This document shows positions 54,601-63,979 of a DNA stretch of 64,000 bases, one piece after another (the first letter of the stretch is position 1; every line of letters begins with the position of its first letter). The notes beneath the pieces are model-generated. The model ran no database searches. It had not been told where the DNA came from and was given only the letters and a program-made list of their open reading frames with translations. The DNA is from Hydrogenophaga palleronii NBRC 102513 (GTDB taxonomy: Bacteria; Pseudomonadota; Gammaproteobacteria; Burkholderiales; Burkholderiaceae_C): positions 124,001 to 188,000 of the forward strand of contig NZ_BCTJ01000001.1 of assembly GCF_001571225.1 (NCBI RefSeq), given 5' to 3'. Both the position numbers and the translations under genes were made by a program.

Positions 54601-55195
54601 GCTGGACGAACTCACCGCCGCGCGCGAGCGCAAGACCTTCCTGGACGCGCAGTCGGCCGACCTGGTCGAGGCCATGAACACGCTGGAAGACGCGATCAAG
54701 AAGATCGACAACGAAACCCGAGAGCTGCTCGGCAGCACCTTCGAGACCGTCAACACGCACTTCGGCCGCATGTTTCCCGAGCTGTTCGGCGGCGGCAACG
54801 CCAAGCTGGTGATGACCGGCGAGGAAATCCTGGACGCCGGCGTGCAGGTGATGGCACAGCCACCCGGCAAGAAGAACCAGACCATCCACCTGCTCTCGGG
54901 CGGCGAGAAGGCGTTGACCGCCATCGCCCTCGTGTTCGCCATCTTCCAGCTCAACCCGGCGCCGTTCTGCCTGCTGGACGAGGTGGATGCGCCGCTGGAC
55001 GACGCCAACACCGAACGCTATGCGAAACTCGTGACCGCCATGTCCAAGGAAACCCAGTTCCTGTTCATCAGCCACAACAAGATCGCCATGGAAATGGCCA
55101 AGCAGTTGATCGGCGTGACCATGCAGGAGCAGGGCGTCTCGCGCATCGTCGCGGTGGACATGGAATCGGCCGCCGGCATGCTTGAACCCACCTGA
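51677..55195 (+). CDS. smc: Chromosome segregation ATPase SMC
   Basis: A full-length 1172-residue SMC. The N-terminal head has Walker A [20 protein letters not shown] (32-51). Coiled coil 1 runs to about 500, the hinge (about 510-640) has [14 protein letters not shown], and coiled coil 2 runs to about 1000. The C-terminal head has signature [14 protein letters not shown] (about 1072) and Walker B [15 protein letters not shown]. GTG start at 51677. With ScpA/ScpB it organises chromosomes. smc-zipA-ligA is a known betaproteobacterial order. Confidence 0.97.
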   Translation: [1172 protein letters not shown]

Positions 55196-55209
55196 TCAGA
55201 ACCCTCTCC

Positions 55210-56373
55210 ATGAGCACACTGCAAATCGGTCTGGCCATCATCGGAGGGCTCGTGCTGGCGGGCGTCGTGGCCTACAACGCCTGGGTCACCAACAAGAGCG
55301 CTCCGCGCACCGTGCGCGAACGTGAACGCGGTGGCGAACCGCGCGACGAGCACACGGGCGACGAAACCTTGCCCTACACGCCGGCCGATCTGGCCGAGCA
55401 CGAAGTCCAGCGCATCGACCCGGTGCTGGACGATGGCGACGGCCTGCCGGGCACCCCGGTCGCCACGCCCTTGCAGCCCGATCCCGCCGCGGTGGCGGTG
55501 GCCGCTGCGGCCGTCAGCCTCAACCCCCTGATGGCCCAGCCGCCCGAAAAACGCCCGGGCCTGGACGCGCTGATCGACGTCATCGCCCCCCTGTTGCTGG
55601 AGCACGAGGTGTCGGGCGACGCGCTGCTGGCCGCCTTGCCGGGCACCCGTCGCGTGGGCAGCAAACCGTTTGCGGTGGAAGGCCAGAGCGAAACCACCGG
55701 CGAGTGGGAAGCCCCGCGCCTGGGCCAGCGTTACCGCGCGTTGCAGGCCGGCGTGCAGCTGGCCAACCGCTCGGGCGCGCTCAACGACATCGAATTCTCC
55801 GAGTTCGTGGTCAAGGCCCAGGCCTTTGCCGACGCGGTGGGCGCCTCGCCCGACTTCCCGGAGATGCGCACCGAGGTCTCGCGCGCCCGCGAACTCGACG
55901 CATTTGCCAGCGGCCACGACGCCCAGCTCGGCTTCACCATCCGCGCGCGCCGCACCGCCTGGAGCCCGGGTTATGTGTCGCAGCACGCCGCCAAGCTCGG
56001 TTTTGTGGCCGGGGCCTTGCCCGGGCGCATGGTGCTCTCCGGCAGCCAGAGCGGCCAGGCACCCATCCTCAGCCTGCTGTTCGACCCGCAGGCCGCCATG
56101 GCCGAAGACCCGGAGCAGAGCGCGCTGCGCGAAGTCGCGCTGTCGCTCGAAGTCACCCACGTGCCGCGCAGCGAACAACCGTTCTTGCGCCTGCGCCAGG
56201 CCGCCGAGGCGCTGGCCGAAGCCATGGAAGGCGTCGTCACCGACGACGGCGGCCAGCCCCTGTCGACCGAGACCATGGACCGCATCGGTGCCGACCTTGA
56301 AAGCCTGTACGACGCCCTCGACAGCCGTGACCTCTCGGCGGGTTCCCCGCAGGCACGCCGCCTTTTTTCCTGA
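55210..56373 (+). CDS. zipA: Cell division protein ZipA
   Basis: A 387-residue bitopic protein. An N-terminal membrane helix (LQIGLAIIGGLVLAGVVAYN, about 4-23) is followed by an acidic/Pro-Ala linker. The FtsZ-binding domain (about 240-380) contains QLGFTIRARRTAWSPGYVS and EVALSLEVTHVPRSEQPF. It anchors FtsZ to the membrane. It is 14 bp after smc and directly abuts ligA. Confidence 0.9.
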   Translation: MSTLQIGLAIIGGLVLAGVVAYNAWVTNKSAPRTVRERERGGEPRDEHTGDETLPYTPADLAEHEVQRIDPVLDDGDGLPGTPVATPLQPDPAAVAVAAAAVSLNPLMAQPPEKRPGLDALIDVIAPLLLEHEVSGDALLAALPGTRRVGSKPFAVEGQSETTGEWEAPRLGQRYRALQAGVQLANRSGALNDIEFSEFVVKAQAFADAVGASPDFPEMRTEVSRARELDAFASGHDAQLGFTIRARRTAWSPGYVSQHAAKLGFVAGALPGRMVLSGSQSGQAPILSLLFDPQAAMAEDPEQSALREVALSLEVTHVPRSEQPFLRLRQAAEALAEAMEGVVTDDGGQPLSTETMDRIGADLESLYDALDSRDLSAGSPQARRLFS

Positions 56374-58461
<2,088 letters not shown>

Positions 58462-58468
58462 ACGCAGC

Positions 58469-59611
58469 ATGTGGTTCTCGGTCGGGCTGCTCAGCCTGTG
58501 CGTGATCCTGGCGTTTCAGTTCCGTTACCGCTGGCATCGGCCGTGGTTGGGGGAGCAGGCGTCGACCACAAAAGGCGTGCGGCACCGCTACACGCTGCTG
58601 ACCTACAAGGATTCGGTGCGGGGCATCCAGTTCGGCGTCGATGTGCCGGATTTCTTCCGCTTCGAACTCAAGCGCGAAACCGCAGCCGACCGATTCTTCA
58701 AATGGGTCGGCCTGTCGGTGGAGCAACAGTTCGGCCATGACGGCTTTGACAGCCTGGTCTACGTCGCCTCCAACGACCAACACCTGCTCAACCGCGTGGC
58801 CGACAGCCCGGCGCTGCGCGAGGCGGCCCTGAAGCTGTTCACCCGCATCGCCGGCGGCTGCCCGGTGCGGCGTGTGTGGTGCGCGCACGGGCAGCTGGTG
58901 GTGCAGTTGCGCCGCCCGGGCCTGTTCTCGCGGAAGAAAGACGAGCACCACCTGAACCTGGCGCGCACCTCGGCGCTGCCGTTTCTCGAGCAGATGGCAA
59001 AGGCCTTGCGCGGCAGCCGGCAGCCCGATGCACCGGTAGGCCAGCGCGACCCTTACCTGCTGCCCGCCGTGGTGCTGCTCTCGATTTCGACAGCGCTGGC
59101 CATCAACGGCGCGGTGTTCCTGTCGCGCCCCTTGCTGTTCGACAACGCCTTTCTGGTCGACACCGCACCCCTCGTGCGCCTGACGCTGTGGGCCGGCAGC
59201 CTGCTGCTGCTGGGCTTGCTGGCGGCCCATGTGCTGCTGCTGGCGCGCAGCGCGCGCGCCCACCTGTTCCTGCTGGAGCTGTTGCTGGTCGGCTCCTTCG
59301 GTGCCTACAGCACCGCCGCCAGCGAACTGCGCGAGGCCAACATCGAATGGGATGTGTCGGCACCCACGCTGCGCGAGGCGCCGGTGCTGCGCAAGTCCAC
59401 CAGCCGTTCGCGCCGCAGCGGCACGAGCTACCACCTGCACGTGCGCGACTGGCGCGATGCCTCGGTCAGCCGCAACATCAAGGTGTCGCGCGCGTTCTAC
59501 GAATCCATCAACCCGGGCCGGACGCTGGTGTTCGAAGAGCGCGCCGGCTACTTCGACGCCGCCTGGGCGCGCCTGGTCGGCGCCAAGGTTCAGGACCCGT
59601 CCAGCCGGTAG
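58469..59611 (+). CDS. Membrane protein of unknown function
   Basis: A 380-residue protein that I do not recognise. It has an N-terminal membrane helix (FSVGLLSLCVILAFQF) and a soluble part (about 30-185) with VRHRYTLLTYKDSVRGIQFG and DVPDFFRFELKRE. Three further hydrophobic segments follow, about 193-212 (LLPAVVLLSISTALAING), 228-260 and 265-282. The C-terminal soluble part contains SYHLHVRDWRDASVSRNIKV. It follows ligA by 7 bp, so it is probably cotranscribed. Its last 22 bp overlap the convergent TpsB-type gene. Confidence 0.8.
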   Translation: MWFSVGLLSLCVILAFQFRYRWHRPWLGEQASTTKGVRHRYTLLTYKDSVRGIQFGVDVPDFFRFELKRETAADRFFKWVGLSVEQQFGHDGFDSLVYVASNDQHLLNRVADSPALREAALKLFTRIAGGCPVRRVWCAHGQLVVQLRRPGLFSRKKDEHHLNLARTSALPFLEQMAKALRGSRQPDAPVGQRDPYLLPAVVLLSISTALAINGAVFLSRPLLFDNAFLVDTAPLVRLTLWAGSLLLLGLLAAHVLLLARSARAHLFLLELLLVGSFGAYSTAASELREANIEWDVSAPTLREAPVLRKSTSRSRRSGTSYHLHVRDWRDASVSRNIKVSRAFYESINPGRTLVFEERAGYFDAAWARLVGAKVQDPSSR

Positions 59612-61293
59612 CTCAGCGTGATGTGGGCGCGCCAGTCGCGCTCGGGGTTTTGCGGCGTGCGGTCGCCCGTGGGTCTGGACAGCGCCAGGTCCAGGTTGTA
59701 GTGGCGCAGGTTGCTCAGCCGCAGGCCCAGGCTCACCGAACGCAGCCGCTCGGGCGCGGGTGTGCCGACGCGGGTGTGCACGCGCGCCGCCTCGAACAGC
59801 AGGTACGGCTGCCACTGGCGCAGCCAGGTGCTGTCCAGGGTGAAGGTGCGGTTGAGTTCGGCGCCCACGCCCCAGCCCGAATCGCCCACGGCCACGCCGG
59901 GTGCGTAGCCGCTGGCGAAGCGGTTGCCGCCGAAGGAAATGCGTTCGCTGCTCGGCAGGCTGTGCGGGCTGTATTGCGCGGCCGACGAGAGCGCGATGCC
60001 GAAGTGGTTGGCAAAACGCCGCTGGTAGGCAGCTTCGGCCTGCAGGCGCGCAAACGCCAGCTTGGCGGTGCCGGGCCCCGACAGGCCGGGCACGTTGCTG
60101 GTGACGGCGGCCGAGGCGCCCAGGCCCGACATGCCGTGGCTGAGTTTCAGGTTCAGTTGCAGGGCGTCGTCGCTGCCCTGGCCGTTGAAGGCCAGCTGGG
60201 CGAACACGGCGCGTACCCGCGTCTCGTCGGTCAGCTCGGCACCGTTGGCCGGGTTGTGGATGTTCTCGCGCGTGTTCACCCCGTACAGGCCGCCGCTGGC
60301 CACCCAGTTCGCTTCGCGCGAGAGGCGCAGCGGCAGGCTGGCGGTGATCTCGGCGCGCTCCACCTCGGTCTGGCGCTGCAGGCCGCTGCTGTTGCGGATG
60401 CCCAGCTGTTCGTCCGGGTCGCCCCGGTATTGCGACACCGAGCCCTTGACCGACCAGCCCTGGTCGCCCAGCGCCTGCTCGACGTGCAAGGCGTTGAAGT
60501 GGTCGTTCTTCGCGGTGGACAGCAGGGTGGACACGCCGATCTGGCTGCCGGGCAGCAACAGGTTGTTGGCCACACCGGTCAGCACCGCGCGGGGTGTCGG
60601 CTTGCGCGTCTCCAGGCCCATGCTCACATCAAAAGCCTGGTGCTGCGCCTGGATCACCAGGGTGGTGGCACCGTCGGTGCTGGTCGGCACCGGCACCTGG
60701 GCCTGCACCGCCACGCCGGGCAGCCGCCCGAGCAAGCCGGTGACGTGTTCAAAGGTGCGGGTGCGCAGCGGCTTTTCGCTGCGGATCTGTTCGGCTATCT
60801 CGCGCAGCTTCGCCTCGGCCGGACCGGCGTTGCCTTCGATGCGCACCGTCTGCACATGGCCTTCCACCGCCACGATGCGCACCACACCGTGCTGGAAATC
60901 CTGCAGCGGCACGAAGAAGAAGGACAGCGCGTAACCACGCTGCTGGTACAGCGCCGTGGCCTGCTGGCTGCGCTCGACGAGCTCGGCCACCGTGAGCGAC
61001 TGGCCCACGAGCGGCGCGAACAGCGCCGCCACGGTCTCGAAGGGGATGGACTTCACGCCCTCGATGTCGAACTTGCCCGGAGTGATGCGCGAGGCCAGCA
61101 CCGCGGCGGCGGGCGCTGCGGGCTGCTCCACGTTCACCTGCACACCGGGGAGGGCGGGCGCGGGCAGGGCCGGACGTGGCAGGTTGTCCAGCGGGCTGCC
61201 CACGGGTGCGGCGCCTTGAGCGTTCGCCGCCGTGGCCACCCACCAGGCGGCTCCACACAGCAGAACCTGGCGGGTGATCGGGTGTCGCGGCAT
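59590..61293 (-). CDS. ShlB/FhaC/HecB family outer-membrane transporter (TpsB-like)
   Basis: A 567-residue Omp85-superfamily protein. A signal peptide (cleaved after ATAANA, about residue 25) and Pro-rich region precede POTRA 1 (about 70-150, FDIEGVKSIPFETVAALF) and a second POTRA-like part (about 150-225). A 16-strand barrel (about 225-567) follows. In the loop that normally bears VRGY, the sequence is GGNRFASGYAPG, so the conserved Arg appears to be Ser. The chain ends SYRLDGS rather than in an aromatic residue. TpsB proteins secrete a partner protein; the only candidate here is the upstream Gly/Val-rich lipoprotein, 14 bp away in the same operon. Confidence 0.9.
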   Translation of the reverse strand: MPRHPITRQVLLCGAAWWVATAANAQGAAPVGSPLDNLPRPALPAPALPGVQVNVEQPAAPAAAVLASRITPGKFDIEGVKSIPFETVAALFAPLVGQSLTVAELVERSQQATALYQQRGYALSFFFVPLQDFQHGVVRIVAVEGHVQTVRIEGNAGPAEAKLREIAEQIRSEKPLRTRTFEHVTGLLGRLPGVAVQAQVPVPTSTDGATTLVIQAQHQAFDVSMGLETRKPTPRAVLTGVANNLLLPGSQIGVSTLLSTAKNDHFNALHVEQALGDQGWSVKGSVSQYRGDPDEQLGIRNSSGLQRQTEVERAEITASLPLRLSREANWVASGGLYGVNTRENIHNPANGAELTDETRVRAVFAQLAFNGQGSDDALQLNLKLSHGMSGLGASAAVTSNVPGLSGPGTAKLAFARLQAEAAYQRRFANHFGIALSSAAQYSPHSLPSSERISFGGNRFASGYAPGVAVGDSGWGVGAELNRTFTLDSTWLRQWQPYLLFEAARVHTRVGTPAPERLRSVSLGLRLSNLRHYNLDLALSRPTGDRTPQNPERDWRAHITLSYRLDGS

Positions 61294-61307
61294 GGGGCAG
61301 GGCGGGC

Positions 61308-62852
61308 TCAGGGGCGCGACGCGCCGTTCACACCAACGCCGGCACCCACGCCAACGCCGATGCCAAGGCCGCCCGTGAGGCCACCCAAGGTGTTGCTCAG
61401 CGTATTGGTCACCGGGGCCAGGGCACCGGCACCGGCCGGCGCAGAGCCACCGGTGAGGGCGCCGACCGTGTTGAGCACCGGGGTGAGCACGGGCGCCAGC
61501 ACAGCACCCGCACCTGCGCCCGGCGTGCCACCACCGGCGTTGCCGAGGCCACTGACCGCGCCCACCACCGGAGCCAGCACGCCCGTGGCACCGGCGCCGC
61601 CGCCGAGGCCACCGTTGGTGAGGCCGCCTACCAGGCCGGTGACCGGGGCCAGCACGCCGCCGGCACCCGTGCCGCTGCCGCCGCTGTTGCTGCCACCCAG
61701 TGCCGTGCCCAGGTTGGTGACGACACCGCCAACCAGGTTGGTGGTGTCGCCCACCACGTTGCCCAGGGGCTGTGGCGCACCGCCGGAGAGGCCGGCGCCG
61801 ACTTGCTGCACGCCCGTGCCGGTGTTCACCAGCAGGTTGCCCAGTGGTGTGCCGACGCCGGTGGCCTGGTTGACCGGGTTTGCCACCAGGGCCGTGGCCG
61901 TGGTGATCGGCACGATCAGGCTGTTGACGGTGCCCGTGATCTGCTGCACCGGGCTGCCGCTGGCAGGTGCGCTCACCAGATTGCCCGTGTGCCCGAGGGT
62001 GTTGGCGGTGTTGCCGAGAATCTGGCCGACGCCCTGGGCACCCGGCGCGTTGCTGGCCGTCACGCGTTCACCGGCCTGGCCCAGTGTCTGCGCCACCGGT
62101 GCGAGCACGCGCCCCACCGGCGCACCCAGGCCGGTGACCGAGCCCACGGTTTGTGTGGTGCCGACCACGCCACCCTGCACCGTGTCCACCACCTTGCTGG
62201 CCGCACCCAGCAGCTGGCCGGTGGGGCCGGTGCCGATCTGGCCTTCCAGGGTTTCGCCGACACGGCTGACGCCGCTGCCCACGCGGTCCACCAGCGCACC
62301 GGCCACGTCCGTCACCGGGCGCAGGGCCGCGGTGGCGGGGTTGTGGCCGAGGCCGCTGACCACGCCACCCACGCTCGACACCGTGTTGCCCAGGCTGTCC
62401 ACCGCGCCACCCAGTTGCGCGGCGCTGACGCCCAGCGGGTTGTCCACATTGCCCATCTGGCCCAAGCCGTTGGCCAGTGCGCTGCCGACGGCGCCGACCA
62501 CACCACCGGCGTTGTCAACCACGCCACCCAGGGCCTGTGCCGACTGGCTGCCCACCAGCGGGGTGGTGGCGCTCGTCACGGTGCCATTGAGGGAAGACAC
62601 CGTCTGGCCCACGGCGGTGACGCTGTTGGCCTGTTCTCGCACCACGGCGATCAGTGGCGTACTGTTGTCTGCGGGCGGGTCGTTGACGCTGCCGACGCCG
62701 GTGGGCACATCGCCACCCCCGCCGCCGCCACCCGCCCCGCTGCTCAACGAGCCCGAGCCCGAGCAGCCACCCAATGTCAGCAAGGCCATTGTCAGTACCG
62801 TCAAACCGGCCCGCTTGGAGCCGTGTGAATGTTTCGTGCTTGTCCGGTTCAT
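61308..62852 (-). CDS. Gly/Val/Ala-rich lipoprotein, candidate substrate of the TpsB-like transporter
   Basis: A 514-residue protein beginning MNRTSTKHSHGSKRAG, with a lipoprotein signal (LTMALLTLGGC, Cys near 30) and a SGAGGGGGGG stretch. The rest is low complexity in Gly, Val, Ala, Leu, Thr, Asn and Pro. It has irregular units of the type VG.VV..LG and the motif LAPV five times (coding near 61418, 61492, 61570, 61640, 62098). Gly is not at every third position, so a collagen helix is unlikely although automated labels may say 'collagen-like'. No TPS, haemagglutinin or autotransporter domain and no Cys beyond the lipobox region are seen. AGGAGG lies 7 nt upstream of ATG 62852; ATG 62885 has no such support. 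The function is unknown. Confidence 0.8.
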   Translation of the reverse strand: MNRTSTKHSHGSKRAGLTVLTMALLTLGGCSGSGSLSSGAGGGGGGGDVPTGVGSVNDPPADNSTPLIAVVREQANSVTAVGQTVSSLNGTVTSATTPLVGSQSAQALGGVVDNAGGVVGAVGSALANGLGQMGNVDNPLGVSAAQLGGAVDSLGNTVSSVGGVVSGLGHNPATAALRPVTDVAGALVDRVGSGVSRVGETLEGQIGTGPTGQLLGAASKVVDTVQGGVVGTTQTVGSVTGLGAPVGRVLAPVAQTLGQAGERVTASNAPGAQGVGQILGNTANTLGHTGNLVSAPASGSPVQQITGTVNSLIVPITTATALVANPVNQATGVGTPLGNLLVNTGTGVQQVGAGLSGGAPQPLGNVVGDTTNLVGGVVTNLGTALGGSNSGGSGTGAGGVLAPVTGLVGGLTNGGLGGGAGATGVLAPVVGAVSGLGNAGGGTPGAGAGAVLAPVLTPVLNTVGALTGGSAPAGAGALAPVTNTLSNTLGGLTGGLGIGVGVGAGVGVNGASRP

Positions 62853-62894
62853 GAATAGCCTCCTGTGGAAATGGATCAATAGCAATCAAAAGTA

Positions 62895-62912
62895 CCCCGG
62901 GTCATGCCGGGG
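62895..62912 (-). other. Hairpin in the leader of the lipoprotein gene
   Basis: CCCCGG - GTCATG - CCGGGG, perfect 6-bp stem, 43 bp upstream of the lipoprotein start. If transcribed, it would form in the 5' leader. There is no T run, so it is not an ordinary terminator. Confidence 0.5.
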
Positions 62913-62925
62913 GTTACATCAACCG

Positions 62926-62969
62926 ACCCATTGATTGACCATGAAATGAAATCAATCGATTGAATGGGT
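62926..62969. promoter_or_regulatory. Nested palindrome, possible operator
   Basis: Arms ACCCATT (62926-62932) and AATGGGT (62963-62969) enclose a perfect 12-bp palindrome TCAATCGATTGA (62952-62963) and a further half-site TTGATTGA. It lies about 80 bp upstream of the lipoprotein gene and could be a dimeric regulator site. The regulator is not identified. Confidence 0.45.
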
Positions 62970-63308
62970 TGACGTGCTCCCGTTGCACAAAGAATCAATT
63001 TGATAGCAATAAATCCCTTGCACATCAACAGTTTAGGCCTGTTTTCCGTGAATTTTTGCAAAGCCGGAATCACTGAGATGGCAATGTGTGCGGGTTCTGT
63101 TTGCAGCCGTTTGGCGAAGGGAATATCCGATTTCAATAGGAAAATGCAGTCTTTCGCATCACGCGGGTGGCGCCAATGGTTGACGCAATTGGTATGGCCT
63201 ATGCAGGCCAATGCACACCATTTTGGGATAGGCGAAAACCCTATTTGTGATTTTTTTCACGGGCGCGCGCATGGCAAACTCGGCGCCCGCACCGCAATAC
63301 CCAAGCCC

Positions 63309-63848
63309 ATGAGCATCCAGACCATCCTCAAGATGGGCGACCCGCGCCTGCTGCGCCACGCCCAGCCCGTCACCGCCTTCGACACACCCGAGCTGCACCA
63401 GCTGGTGCTGGACCTGCAGGACACCATGACAGCGGCCAACGGCGCCGGCCTGGCGGCGCCGCAGATCGGGGTGGATCTGCAGGTGGTGCTGTTCGGCAGC
63501 GGCCTGCCCAACCCGCGTTACCCCGAGGCCCCGCCGGTGCCGCGCACCGTGTTGATCAACCCCGTCATCACCCCGTTGGGCGACGAGGAGGAAGAGGACT
63601 GGGAGGGCTGCCTCTCGGTGCCCGGCATGCGCGGTGTCGTGCCGCGCTGGCGGCGCATCCGCTACACCGGCTTTGACGCGGCGGGGCACGCCATTGACCG
63701 TGAGGCCGAGGGTTTTCATGCGCGCGTGGTGCAGCACGAATGCGACCACCTGTGGGGCACGCTGTACCCGATGCGCGTGCGCGACTTCCGCCGTTTCGGT
63801 TTCACTGAAGTCTTGTTCCCGGGCCTGGCCGCGGCCGAAGACGACTGA
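63309..63848 (+). CDS. def: Peptide deformylase
   Basis: A 179-residue metalloenzyme removing N-formyl from nascent proteins. The three motifs are [10 protein letters not shown] (about 45-54), EGCLSVPG (about 101-108) with the metal-ligand Cys, and QHECDHLWG (about 143-151) with the HExxH-type His pair. The frame extends upstream to 63000, but [15 protein letters not shown] at 63309 is the family start. It is not next to fmt, so it may be a second deformylase copy. Confidence 0.95.
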   Translation: MSIQTILKMGDPRLLRHAQPVTAFDTPELHQLVLDLQDTMTAANGAGLAAPQIGVDLQVVLFGSGLPNPRYPEAPPVPRTVLINPVITPLGDEEEEDWEGCLSVPGMRGVVPRWRRIRYTGFDAAGHAIDREAEGFHARVVQHECDHLWGTLYPMRVRDFRRFGFTEVLFPGLAAAEDD

Positions 63849-63909
63849 GTTGCGGCTCTTTGGCGGGCCGGGTCCATGCCGTTACAAACCGCCGTTCAGG
63901 CGAAACGTT

Positions 63910-63940
63910 TTGACATATTCGGACACTGAGATCGTCTAGA
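63910..63940 (+). promoter_or_regulatory. Possible promoter for the last gene
   Basis: TTGACA at 63910-63915 and a weak -10-like TCTAGA at 63935-63940 (19 bp spacing), about 40 bp upstream of the next start codon. Confidence 0.4.
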
Positions 63941-63979
63941 GTCGGTGCCCTTACAGACATCGAGCGGGGGAGCCCTTTC

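Larger units (their letters stand above)
62853..63308. other. AT-rich intergenic region before the lipoprotein gene and def
   Basis: A 456-bp divergent intergenic region, clearly poorer in G+C than the rest of the window. It must hold the promoter of the lipoprotein/TpsB operon (minus) and of def (plus). It carries a GC hairpin and a palindrome described separately. No small gene with a convincing start and ribosome-binding site was found. Confidence 0.7.

Noticed and set aside
61308..62852. CRISPR or tandem DNA repeat array in the low-complexity gene
   Set aside because: The repetition is at the level of amino-acid composition with irregular unit length; there are no regular direct repeats with spacers.
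58876..62934. A 1352-codon plus-strand open frame opposite the TpsB-like and lipoprotein genes
   Set aside because: It is antisense to two well-supported genes, rich in Arg/Gly/Pro from high-GC codon bias, has no ribosome-binding site, and no recognisable domain.
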